Origin: Hungatella sp.
Lineage (GTDB): Bacteria > Bacillota > Clostridia > Lachnospirales > Lachnospiraceae
Reading direction: 5' to 3'
Assembly (NCBI GenBank): GCA_022792815.1
Contig: JAAWBS010000043.1
Coordinates: forward strand, 1-50,971
Length of the DNA: 50,971 nucleotides
Both the position numbers and the translations under genes were made by a program. How positions within the stretch are numbered: the stretch's first letter is position 1; each line of letters opens with the position of its first letter. The notes beneath the pieces were generated by a model. That model was not told where the DNA came from, made no database searches, and saw only the letters and a list, made by a program, of their open reading frames with translations. This document shows, in pieces, positions 26,916 through 34,429 of the stretch.

Positions 26916-28352
26916 ATGAGAAAGACAAAGATTATATGTACCATGGGTCCCAATTCCGATGACCGGCATATTATGACAGAGCTGGCCAAAAACGGGATGG
27001 ACATCGCCAGGTTCAATTTTTCCCACGGCGACCACGAGGAGCAGAAGACCCGCTTAGACCAGTTAAAGAGTGTCAGGGAGGAGCTGGGACTTCCCATCGC
27101 CGCCCTCTTGGACACCAAGGGACCGGAGATCCGCACCGGTCTGCTGAAGGACGGCCGGAAGGTGACGCTGCTGGAAGGACAGGAATTTACCCTGACCACC
27201 CAAGTCCTAGAAGGCGACGAGACCATCTGCCATATCAACTACAGAGGGCTTAACGAGGACGTGGTACCCGGCAACCGCATCCTCATCGACGACGGCCTCA
27301 TCGAGCTGGAGGTGGAGAAGGTAGAGGGGACGGAGATCCGTTGCCGAGTCATCAACGGCGGAGAGCTGGGCCAGAGGAAAGGGGTCAATGTGCCCAATGT
27401 GAAGGTGAGGCTTCCGGCCCTGACCGAGAAGGACAAAGCGGATATCTGGTTCGGGATCGAGGAGGGCTTTGACTTTATCGCCGCCTCCTTCGTCCGCAGC
27501 GCGGATGCCATCATCGAGATCAAGCAGATGCTGGATGTGGCAGGTTCCGGCATCAAAGTCATAGCCAAGATCGAGAATGCAGAGGGAATCGAGAACATCG
27601 ACTCCATCATCCAGGCCAGCGACGGCATCATGGTGGCCAGAGGCGATATGGGAGTGGAGATTCCGGCCCAGAGGGTGCCATATATCCAGAAGGAGATCAT
27701 CCGCAAGTGCAACGAGGCCAGCAAACCGGTGATCACGGCCACCCAGATGCTGGATTCCATGATCCGCAATCCCCGGCCCACCAGGGCGGAGGTCACGGAT
27801 GTGGCCAACGCGGTCTATGACGGAACCGATGCGGTCATGCTGTCAGGAGAGACCGCCATGGGCAAGTACCCGGTGGAGGCCTTGAAGATGATGGCTCAGA
27901 TCGCGGAGGAGACGGAGAGCCATCTGGATTACAACGCCTACTTAAAGCGCAGCGTATCCGCGGAGAACCTTCGCAGGATCTCCAACGCCGTGTGCTTCTC
28001 CTCCGTGTCCACGGCCCACGATTTGGATGCCAAGGTGATCATCGCCCCCAGCATCAGCGGCTTCACGGCCGGGCTCTTGTCCAAATACCGGCCGTCTGCC
28101 CGGATCATCGGCTTGTCTCCAAGCGGCACCGCGGTGCGCCAGATGCAGATCATGTGGGGTGTCACCCCGTTCCTGGCCAAACGCGCCGACTCTACGGACA
28201 TCCTCATCGCGTCCTCTGTGGATCTTCTCAGAGGCAAAGGGATTCTGGAGTCCGGCGATGTGGCGGTGGTTACCGCCGGAGTGGTCAGCCACGAACGCCG
28301 CCACGAACCGGCACAGGATACCAACATCATGAGGATCGTAAACATACTCTGA
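26916..28352 (+). CDS. pyk: Pyruvate kinase
   Basis: A 478-residue glycolytic enzyme converting phosphoenolpyruvate and ADP to pyruvate and ATP. Visible motifs: CTMGPNSDD, RFNFSHG (substrate/ATP site), DTKGPEIRTG, the signature VIAKIENAEGIENI with the catalytic lysine, and VARGDMGVEIP. It lacks the extra C-terminal PEP-utiliser-like domain that lengthens many Bacillus enzymes to about 585 residues, so it is the short form. The start is ATG 26916, with AAGGAGGAG upstream, 12 bases from the rhomboid gene. A hairpin follows at 28369-28418. Confidence 0.97.
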   Translation: MRKTKIICTMGPNSDDRHIMTELAKNGMDIARFNFSHGDHEEQKTRLDQLKSVREELGLPIAALLDTKGPEIRTGLLKDGRKVTLLEGQEFTLTTQVLEGDETICHINYRGLNEDVVPGNRILIDDGLIELEVEKVEGTEIRCRVINGGELGQRKGVNVPNVKVRLPALTEKDKADIWFGIEEGFDFIAASFVRSADAIIEIKQMLDVAGSGIKVIAKIENAEGIENIDSIIQASDGIMVARGDMGVEIPAQRVPYIQKEIIRKCNEASKPVITATQMLDSMIRNPRPTRAEVTDVANAVYDGTDAVMLSGETAMGKYPVEALKMMAQIAEETESHLDYNAYLKRSVSAENLRRISNAVCFSSVSTAHDLDAKVIIAPSISGFTAGLLSKYRPSARIIGLSPSGTAVRQMQIMWGVTPFLAKRADSTDILIASSVDLLRGKGILESGDVAVVTAGVVSHERRHEPAQDTNIMRIVNIL

Positions 28353-28359
28353 AAACTGC

Positions 28360-28389
28360 TGGACAAAGACGTCTGTTATCCGGTACAAT
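28360..28389 (+). promoter_or_regulatory. Candidate lysA promoter inside the pyk hairpin
   Basis: TGGACA (28360-28365), an 18-base spacer and TACAAT (28384-28389). The -10 element coincides with the inner left arm of the hairpin at 28369-28418. Confidence 0.5.
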
Positions 28390-28418
28390 GGGTTCATTGT
28401 ACTGCGTTTAACAGACGT
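28369..28418 (+). terminator. Two-tier hairpin after pyk
   Basis: Outer arms ACGTCTGTTA (28369-28378) and TAACAGACGT (28409-28418), and inner arms GTACAATG (28383-28390) and CATTGTAC (28395-28402). It is followed by TTGTTCT, a modest U-run, so it probably terminates pyk transcription. Confidence 0.65.
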
Positions 28419-28456
28419 TTGTTCTGTGAGGAAAGAGAAAGGAAGGGAGAAACATT

Positions 28457-29725
28457 ATGGAAAAAAGACCGTTTGTGACGTTAGAGCAGTTAAAGGAGAT
28501 TACAAAGACTTATCCAACTCCGTTTCATCTCTACGACGAGAGAGGGATTCGGGAGAACGCAAGGCGTTTAAAGGAGGCTTTTGCCTGGAATCCGGGATTT
28601 AAAGAGTATTTTGCAGTGAAGGCCACTCCAAATCCCTTTATCCTGAAGATCTTGAGAGAGGAGGGCTGCGGCACAGACTGTTCGTCTATGACGGAACTGA
28701 TGATGTCGGATGCCTGCGGATTGAAAGGGCGGGAGATCATGTTTTCTTCTAACGATACACCTCTGGAGGAGTTTCAATTTGCCCACGACCTGGGGGCAAT
28801 CATCAATTTGGATGATTTTACCCATATTTCGTGTCTGGAGGAGACTATCGGGAAGATCCCGGAGACCATCTGCTGCCGTTTCAATCCAGGCGGAGTCTTT
28901 CAGATCAGCAATGACATCATGGATAACCCGGGGGATTCCAAGTACGGCATGACCGAGGACCAGATGACCGAGGCATTCCGGATCCTGAAGGACAAGGGGG
29001 CCAGACGGTTCGGGATTCACTCTTTTCTGGTCAGCAATACGGTGACCAATGACTATTATCCCATGCTGGCGAAGATCCTGTTTGAGCTGGCGGTGAGGCT
29101 TCGGGAGAAGACCGGCGCGGATATTCGGTTTATCAATCTGTCCGGCGGAATCGGTGTTCCCTATCGCCCGGACCAGAAGGCCAATGACATCATGGTCATC
29201 GGAGAAGGGGTGAGGAAGGCCTACGAGGAGGTTCTGGTTCCCGCCGGCATGGGGGATGTGACCCTGTTTACGGAGTTGGGGAGATTTATGCTGGCTCCCT
29301 ACGGATGCCTGGTGACAAAGGCTATCCATGAGAAACATATCTACAAGGAGTACATCGGTGTGGATGCCTGCGCGGTCAATCTGATGCGGCCGGCAGTCTA
29401 TGGGGCTTATCACCATATCACCGTGGCCGGGAAAGAAGATGATCCCTGTGACCACACCTATGACGTAGTGGGCTCTCTCTGTGAGAACTGCGATAAATTT
29501 GCCGTCGACAGACAGCTTCCGGCCATCGACAAGGGAGATCTTCTGGTGATCCACGACACGGGAGCTCACGGTTTTTCTATGGGCTACAATTATAACGGAA
29601 AGCTGCGGTCCGCAGAGCTGCTTTTGAAAGAGGACGGCTCCGTGGAGCTGATTCGCCGGGCAGAGACTCCCAAGGATTACTTTGCCACCTTTGATTTCTG
29701 TAAGGTGATGGAGCCATACGGCTGA
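28457..29725 (+). CDS. lysA: Diaminopimelate decarboxylase
   Basis: A 422-residue fold-type III PLP decarboxylase making L-lysine from meso-diaminopimelate. The PLP lysine is K55 in YFAVKATPNP. Other family features: HSFLVSNT near the middle, SGGIGVPY, ELGRFMLAPYGCLV and GSLCENCDKFA with the catalytic cysteine, then HDTGAHGFSMGYNYNG. Start at ATG 28457, preceded by GGAAGGGAG. It stands alone between hairpins and is not part of a lysine operon here. A related amino-acid decarboxylase specificity is possible, but the ENCDKF segment favours diaminopimelate. Confidence 0.92.
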   Translation: MEKRPFVTLEQLKEITKTYPTPFHLYDERGIRENARRLKEAFAWNPGFKEYFAVKATPNPFILKILREEGCGTDCSSMTELMMSDACGLKGREIMFSSNDTPLEEFQFAHDLGAIINLDDFTHISCLEETIGKIPETICCRFNPGGVFQISNDIMDNPGDSKYGMTEDQMTEAFRILKDKGARRFGIHSFLVSNTVTNDYYPMLAKILFELAVRLREKTGADIRFINLSGGIGVPYRPDQKANDIMVIGEGVRKAYEEVLVPAGMGDVTLFTELGRFMLAPYGCLVTKAIHEKHIYKEYIGVDACAVNLMRPAVYGAYHHITVAGKEDDPCDHTYDVVGSLCENCDKFAVDRQLPAIDKGDLLVIHDTGAHGFSMGYNYNGKLRSAELLLKEDGSVELIRRAETPKDYFATFDFCKVMEPYG

Positions 29726-29797
29726 TCTTCCTATGTCCTTTTGAGCCCTGTATCAGAGAGGCACGTTTGGGACTGAGCAATGCCATCTGAATTTCCC

Positions 29798-29848
29798 CGC
29801 CGTAAATCTCATGCCCCGTCACCTTGCTGAGGGACGTGAGATTCGGCG
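29798..29848 (+). repeat. Imperfect inverted repeat downstream of lysA
   Basis: CGCCG at 29798 pairs with CGGCG at 29844-29848, and the flanking AATCTCA/TGAGATT also pair, with a few mismatches. It could be a transcript-end structure. The gap 29726-30054 holds nothing else except the terminator at 29870 and short direct repeats of TTAGGATTA at about 29907-29940. Confidence 0.45.
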
Positions 29849-29869
29849 TTGGTTATAGAGAGACAGAAA

Positions 29870-29908
29870 AATCCCCACATCGCCAGGATGCGGGGATTGC
29901 TTTTCTTT
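29870..29908. terminator. Bidirectional terminator
   Basis: A 12-pair stem with one mismatch (AATCCCCACATC with GATGCGGGGATT) and a GCCAG loop. On the plus strand it is followed by GCTTTTCTTT (end of lysA) and on the minus strand by TTTCTGTC (end of the dehydrogenase). Confidence 0.85.
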
Positions 29909-30054
29909 AGGATTAGGATTAAAAGGATTTAGGATTAAAGGTTTGTGCATTTCTTATGGTCTTAGTATATCATATGGCGCTGGAAAATGTTTGTAGAATG
30001 TTTAAATAGATTATGAAGAAATTCTTAAGGTTTTTCTTCGCAAATCCTACAATT

Positions 30055-31080
30055 TTATTCCTGGACGTTAATAATCACTTTCATGGTGGATTCCCGGTTT
30101 TCATCAATATACTGATAGGCCTTCAGATAATCCTGAAACCCAAAGTGCTTGGACACTAAGGGAGCCAGAACCACCTTCTTCTCGTTGACCAGGCGGATGG
30201 CCTCGATGTAATCCTCGTTGCGGTACATCATGGAGGTGTTCAGATCCAGCTCGTGGTCGTTTAACACGGCCAGGTCCACTTTCGCCTCCCCGGCAAACAC
30301 GGCTACCAGGATGATGGTGCTGCCCTTTCTGGCATACTTGATGGCCTGCCCCATGGTGATGTTGTTGCCGGCACAGTCGTAGATCACATCGGCTTTATCC
30401 GGCCCGAAGTTCTCGATCATGGATTCTCCGAAATCCGCGGTTTTGGTGTTGACACAGAAGTCTACGCCGCATTCCTTCGCCTTTGCCAGGCGGACATCGC
30501 TGATGTCGGTGATCATCACGCTCTCGGCTCCCATGCCCTTTGCGGTCTGGGCCACCAGGATGCCGATGGGGCCTGCGCCTAAGACGGCGATCTTCTGCCC
30601 TGTCACGTCTCCTGCTCTCCTCACCGCATGGACGGCCACGGCCAGAGGCTCGATCATGGCGCCCTCGTCAAAGCTCATCTCCTGGGGAAGGGGAGTCACC
30701 TTCGCCGCATCCACCGCGAAATAATGGGATGCCACGCCGGTGGTCTGGAAGCCCATAACCTTCAGGCTTTCGCAGAGGTTGTACTTGCCGTGGCGGCAGG
30801 GGTGACACTGCCCGCAGACCACCTGGGGCTGGATGGTCACCTTCTGGCCAGGTGTGAAACCCTCCACACCCTCGCCGACTTTCGCGATCTCTCCCGACAC
30901 CTCGTGTCCCTGAGTCACCGGATAGGAGGTGAATGGGTGCTCTCCGTGATAGACATGGATGTCCGAGCCACAGACACCGATCTTCATGATCTTGATCAAT
31001 ACTTCTCCCTTTTGAGGCTCCGGGGTGGGAATCTCGCGAAACATGATCTCTCCCGGGGCTGTCATGACCTGCTGTAACAT
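30055..31080 (-). CDS. Zinc-dependent medium-chain dehydrogenase (sorbitol/idonate-type)
   Basis: A 341-residue MDR-family dehydrogenase. Catalytic zinc ligands are C37 (GVCGSD) and H59-E60 (TQGHEVSG); the structural zinc loop is C89, C92, C95 and C103 (VCGQCHPCRHGKYNLC). The Rossmann motif LGAGPIGILVAQ follows. The family oxidises polyols and related secondary alcohols with NAD(P)+, so sorbitol, idonate, galactonate-type or threonine substrates are possible. The closest general look is that of sugar-alcohol or aldonate dehydrogenases. It is transcribed away from and after the ROK regulator gene, has its own promoter, and shares a TTTTATAAAA box with the ROK promoter, so the regulator probably controls it. 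Confidence 0.87.
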   Translation of the reverse strand: MLQQVMTAPGEIMFREIPTPEPQKGEVLIKIMKIGVCGSDIHVYHGEHPFTSYPVTQGHEVSGEIAKVGEGVEGFTPGQKVTIQPQVVCGQCHPCRHGKYNLCESLKVMGFQTTGVASHYFAVDAAKVTPLPQEMSFDEGAMIEPLAVAVHAVRRAGDVTGQKIAVLGAGPIGILVAQTAKGMGAESVMITDISDVRLAKAKECGVDFCVNTKTADFGESMIENFGPDKADVIYDCAGNNITMGQAIKYARKGSTIILVAVFAGEAKVDLAVLNDHELDLNTSMMYRNEDYIEAIRLVNEKKVVLAPLVSKHFGFQDYLKAYQYIDENRESTMKVIINVQE

Positions 31081-31156
31081 AACACATACTTCCTTTCCAT
31101 GGATATTCCCGTGAAGGCAGCAGATCGAGGACCCGGAGCTGCTGTTCTCACGACTA

Positions 31157-31166
31157 TTTTATAAAA
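31157..31166 (-). promoter_or_regulatory. TTTTATAAAA box downstream of the dehydrogenase promoter
   Basis: A perfect 10-base palindrome at about +14 to +23 of the predicted dehydrogenase transcript. The same sequence lies upstream of the ROK gene (32374-32383). Probable ROK-family operator. Confidence 0.55.
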
Positions 31167-31186
31167 TGCTTTACTAAAGTATCTAT

Positions 31187-31215
31187 ATTATCCCACGTAT
31201 CATGAAATTTGTCAA
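31187..31215 (-). promoter_or_regulatory. Promoter of the zinc dehydrogenase gene
   Basis: On the minus strand TTGACA (31215-31210), a 17-base spacer and GATAAT (31192-31187). It sits directly after the ROK stop codon. Confidence 0.8.
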
Positions 31216-31234
31216 TAGAAACCTTGGCCTTCTG

Positions 31235-32350
31235 TCAGATGTGATCGATAAACTGGTCCACAAATGTCAGGGCGATGCCCACCGCGGATGCCTCCTTTGC
31301 ATAGCGGCAGAGGCGGATATAGGAGGAGTCCTGATCGAACCGGTTATATCTGAGAGTCCGCTGTCCCAGCTCCATCACATAGGGCTCCAGAAAACCCCCC
31401 ACATATCCGCCCAGGATGATGTCGCAGTCAAAGCTCATGCGCAGATTGGCTATGGTGACGGCCAGGTGCTCCAGATACTGATCCCATATGGCAGCGGCCT
31501 TCGCCTCCCCCCCGGACAGCTGCGAAAAGAATGCCTCCAGGCTGTCACCGCTTTGCTGTGATAAAACCTTGGCAGAACAGTAGGCATCGACACACCCCTG
31601 TTTGCCGCAGTAGCAGGGCTTTCCCCCGGGGATCAGGGTCATATGCCCGAATTCCGCGCTGCGGAAATGGTCTCCCGGATACAGTTCCTGGTTGATGTAG
31701 ACGGCGCCGCCGACGGTATTGCTCAGGGAGAGGTAGACGGCATTGCCGCTCTGGCATTTCAGCTCTGCCATGGCGGCGGCGTTGGCATCATTTTCGTATG
31801 CAGGCTCCCGGTCAAAGTACTGGCCGAAGATTCGAAGGCTCAAATTCTCCACATTCAGGATATGGGATTTGACCAGAGTACGGCTGGACTTGTCGATGAT
31901 CCCAGGCAAAGAGATGCCGGTTCCCAGGATCTTGGAAGTATCCGCCCCTGACTCCCGGATAAAGAGAGCGAGAGCATCCCGCACCGACTGGTAGTAAGCT
32001 TGTGAATGATCGTAGCTCAGCCGGTTCCGCCTCCAGTGCAGGATGCTGCCCTTTAAGTCAATGAGCACAAAGCTGACATGATTGGCCGTGATATCGATGC
32101 CCACGGCATAGCGGATATCCGGGACGATGGCCAGAGCCTTGGCCTTCCTCCCTCCGGTGGACTCGTATTCTCCCACCTCATGGACCACTCCGGCTTCCGT
32201 CAGTTCTTTGATGTTCTGAAGCACTGTGGGCATGCTGATCTTCAAGACGGAGGCGATCTCCGGCTTGGAGGTGGTTCCCTCTCTCAAGATGAACCTGGCG
32301 ATTCTGGATTTGTTCAGTTGTTTCTTTTCGTAGCTGACCGGTAATCCCAT
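31235..32350 (-). CDS. ROK-family transcriptional regulator
   Basis: A 371-residue repressor of the NagC/XylR type: an N-terminal winged helix (about 14-60, with TSKPEIASVLKISMPTVLQNIKELTEAG) joined to a ROK sugar-kinase-like domain. The inducer domain has VGIDITANHVSFVLIDL, ENDANAAAMAE and the zinc-binding cluster around H-M-T...CYCGKQGCVDAYC. The kinase-like aspartate region is present, but regulators of this type usually sense rather than phosphorylate the sugar. It is followed on the same strand by the dehydrogenase gene, which has a separate promoter with a shared palindromic box, suggesting joint control and autoregulation. Confidence 0.92.
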   Translation of the reverse strand: MGLPVSYEKKQLNKSRIARFILREGTTSKPEIASVLKISMPTVLQNIKELTEAGVVHEVGEYESTGGRKAKALAIVPDIRYAVGIDITANHVSFVLIDLKGSILHWRRNRLSYDHSQAYYQSVRDALALFIRESGADTSKILGTGISLPGIIDKSSRTLVKSHILNVENLSLRIFGQYFDREPAYENDANAAAMAELKCQSGNAVYLSLSNTVGGAVYINQELYPGDHFRSAEFGHMTLIPGGKPCYCGKQGCVDAYCSAKVLSQQSGDSLEAFFSQLSGGEAKAAAIWDQYLEHLAVTIANLRMSFDCDIILGGYVGGFLEPYVMELGQRTLRYNRFDQDSSYIRLCRYAKEASAVGIALTFVDQFIDHI

Positions 32351-32373
32351 GTTGTCCCTGCTTTCATTAAGTG

Positions 32374-32383
32374 TTTTATAAAA
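32374..32383 (-). promoter_or_regulatory. TTTTATAAAA box upstream of the ROK gene
   Basis: Perfect 10-base palindrome 24 bases before the ROK start codon, identical to the box at 31157-31166. Confidence 0.55.
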
Positions 32384-32440
32384 GAATATTACTACAAATT
32401 CGCCGGGAAAACAAGGTTTGTTTGGCTGATAGGGAAACCA

Positions 32441-33391
32441 TTGGACCCTGTGAGGAATATTCTAAAGAAAAGAGAATATAAGGAAAATCAGGTGAATCGG
32501 GCAAAACAATTGATTCATTGTGCCGCCGGTACCGACAGAGTCTGGACCGGCAGCGGGATCGGCGTGGCGGTGCTTGACACCGGCATCTATCCTCATATAG
32601 ATTTTGGACAGCGCATCGCTGCCTTCCACGATGTGGTCAGGCGGAGGAGGGAGGCCTATGACGACAACGGACACGGAACCCATATCTCGGCCATCATAGG
32701 AGGCAGCGGCCAGGGCTCGGAGGGGCGGTACGAGGGGGTGGCGCCGGGCTGTCATATCATCAGCGTCAAGGTGCTGGATTCCAGAGGCGGCGGGTATGCC
32801 TCCGATGTGCTCATGGGATTAAAGTGGATCCGGGAGAACCGGGAGCGGCTGGGCATCAGGGTGGTCAACATCTCTGTGGGCTCCTACTCCCGGAGAAATA
32901 TGGGGGAGAACTCCGCCCTGGTACGGGGGGTGGATGCTGCGTGGGACGACGGGATGGTGGTGGTGGTGGCGGCAGGCAACAACGGTCCCGGCCGCATGAC
33001 CGTGACCACGCCGGGGATCAGCAGGAAGGTGATCACCGTAGGCTGTTCCGACGATGACCAGGAGGTGACGGTCATGGGAACCAGGATGGTGGATTACTCA
33101 GGGAGAGGCCCCACCGGAGCCTGCATCTGCAAGCCGGAGATCTTAGCCCCCGGAGCCGCCATCATCAGCTGCTGCAACGAGGAGGAGCGATATTCGGTGA
33201 AGAGCGGAACCTCCATGTCCACCCCCATCGTGGCCGGCGCCATCGCCCTCCTGCTGGAGAAATATCCGTCCATGACCAACAGGGACGTGAAGCTGCGGCT
33301 GCGGGAGCGGGCAGTGGACTTAGGGCTGCCCAGGAACAGGCAGGGCTGGGGGCTTTTGGATGTAGAGAGACTGCTGGCGGATCCTCAATAA
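32441..33391 (+). CDS. Cytoplasmic subtilisin-like serine protease (S8)
   Basis: A 316-residue S8 protease with the full catalytic triad: D46 in VLDTG, H78 in NGHGTH and S258 in GTSMSTP, plus the oxyanion Asn in AAGNNGPG. There is no signal peptide and almost no propeptide; the catalytic domain begins within the first 40 residues, as in intracellular subtilisins, so it should act in the cytoplasm. The start is a TTG at 32441 with only a weak AGGGA upstream; a GTG at 32450 is an alternative. Its stop codon overlaps the convergent citC stop by seven bases. Confidence 0.88.
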   Translation: MDPVRNILKKREYKENQVNRAKQLIHCAAGTDRVWTGSGIGVAVLDTGIYPHIDFGQRIAAFHDVVRRRREAYDDNGHGTHISAIIGGSGQGSEGRYEGVAPGCHIISVKVLDSRGGGYASDVLMGLKWIRENRERLGIRVVNISVGSYSRRNMGENSALVRGVDAAWDDGMVVVVAAGNNGPGRMTVTTPGISRKVITVGCSDDDQEVTVMGTRMVDYSGRGPTGACICKPEILAPGAAIISCCNEEERYSVKSGTSMSTPIVAGAIALLLEKYPSMTNRDVKLRLRERAVDLGLPRNRQGWGLLDVERLLADPQ

Positions 33392-34428
33392 TGCGCTACC
33401 TCCCCGGCCCCGCAGATTCTTTCCATCACCTCCGCCGCCTCGTCGCTCTGAAAGTACTCCAGCGTGGAGGGAGGCACAAGCTCCTTGAGGGCCTCAAAAT
33501 CCCTTTTCTGGAGAAGCTGCCGGACCGCGGAGGCGCTGATGGGCCGCCCTCCGGCCTGCTTCCTGGGAACCACGATGCACTCGATCCCTGCCAGTGGAAG
33601 CCGGGAGGCCATGATCTGGTTGTAGATGCCGGTCACCTGGCTGAAGGGCTCCTCCCCCACATAGCGGCGGGTCACATGGAGGGCCTGGGCGATCCTTGCA
33701 AAAACCACCAGATCCAGGCTGGCGTGTCCACGGATGACCTCCTCCTCGTCTTTGAGGAAATAGCTGGGGAAGGTGGCGTTGCTGATGATGTAGGGCCCGC
33801 TGTCGTGGCAGATCACATTGGGCAGGTGGGAGGTGCCGGAAAGCGCCAGCCTTTTCCGGACGGAGAAGGGAATCAGGCTGGCATCCTCGCTGACGAGGAA
33901 CAGGTGGAGCGTGGTGCACTCCGCGGCGGCCCGTTCCACGAGATACCGGTGGCCCAGGGTAAAGGGATTGGCGTTCATGACCAGCGCCCCGGACACTCCG
34001 TCGGTCCTGGTCCCGGCCAGCCCGGCAAGATAGTCTTCAAAGCCGTTTCTGCGGTTTTCCATAAAGACAAGGGTATTGTCGACCCTTGCGATCTCATAAA
34101 AGCCCAGATCCCGGAAAAATTTTGCAGAACGGATCTTGGTGTAGAGAAATAGCCGGAGGATGCCCCGCTGGTACTGAACCTCCATCAGGTGGGTGACGAC
34201 CTGGTTTAAAAGCCCCTCCCCCTGGTGGGCGCGGCTGACGGCAAAACACCGCAGCGTGTTGGCGAAGCAGCTTCCGGTGGCGATGATCTGATAATCTTCA
34301 TCATACATGGCGCAGATATAGTCCAGATTGGAATCCCTCTTTACGCCCTCCTGCTCTAAGAGGGCGTCGATCTGGGAAAGGCTGCGCCGGTCTGTGGGAT
34401 GGACCCGTGAAATGGTATATTCTGACAT
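33385..34428 (-). CDS. citC: [Citrate (pro-3S)-lyase] ligase
   Basis: A 347-residue protein that acetylates the thiol of the citrate lyase acyl-carrier prosthetic group, using acetate and ATP. The N-terminal third is a GNAT-like domain (SRAHQGEGLLNQVVTHL), and the rest is a nucleotidyltransferase domain with NPFTLGHRYLVE (the T/HxGH motif) and a C-terminal KQAGGRPISASAVRQLL (the SxSxxR-type motif). The start is ATG 34428, with GAGGTG upstream, one base after the citXG stop, so the genes are coupled. A longer in-frame extension overlaps citXG and is spurious. The target citrate lyase subunits (citD, E, F) are not in the window. Confidence 0.93.
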   Translation of the reverse strand: MSEYTISRVHPTDRRSLSQIDALLEQEGVKRDSNLDYICAMYDEDYQIIATGSCFANTLRCFAVSRAHQGEGLLNQVVTHLMEVQYQRGILRLFLYTKIRSAKFFRDLGFYEIARVDNTLVFMENRRNGFEDYLAGLAGTRTDGVSGALVMNANPFTLGHRYLVERAAAECTTLHLFLVSEDASLIPFSVRKRLALSGTSHLPNVICHDSGPYIISNATFPSYFLKDEEEVIRGHASLDLVVFARIAQALHVTRRYVGEEPFSQVTGIYNQIMASRLPLAGIECIVVPRKQAGGRPISASAVRQLLQKRDFEALKELVPPSTLEYFQSDEAAEVMERICGAGEVAHY

Positions 34429-34429
34429 A

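Noticed and set aside
28568..29569. 333-codon minus-strand frame opposite lysA
   Set aside because: Shadow of the diaminopimelate decarboxylase gene, which has all PLP and active-site motifs.
29907..29940. CRISPR-like or tandem repeat array (TTAGGATTA)
   Set aside because: Only about four short imperfect copies without spacers; simple-sequence repetition.
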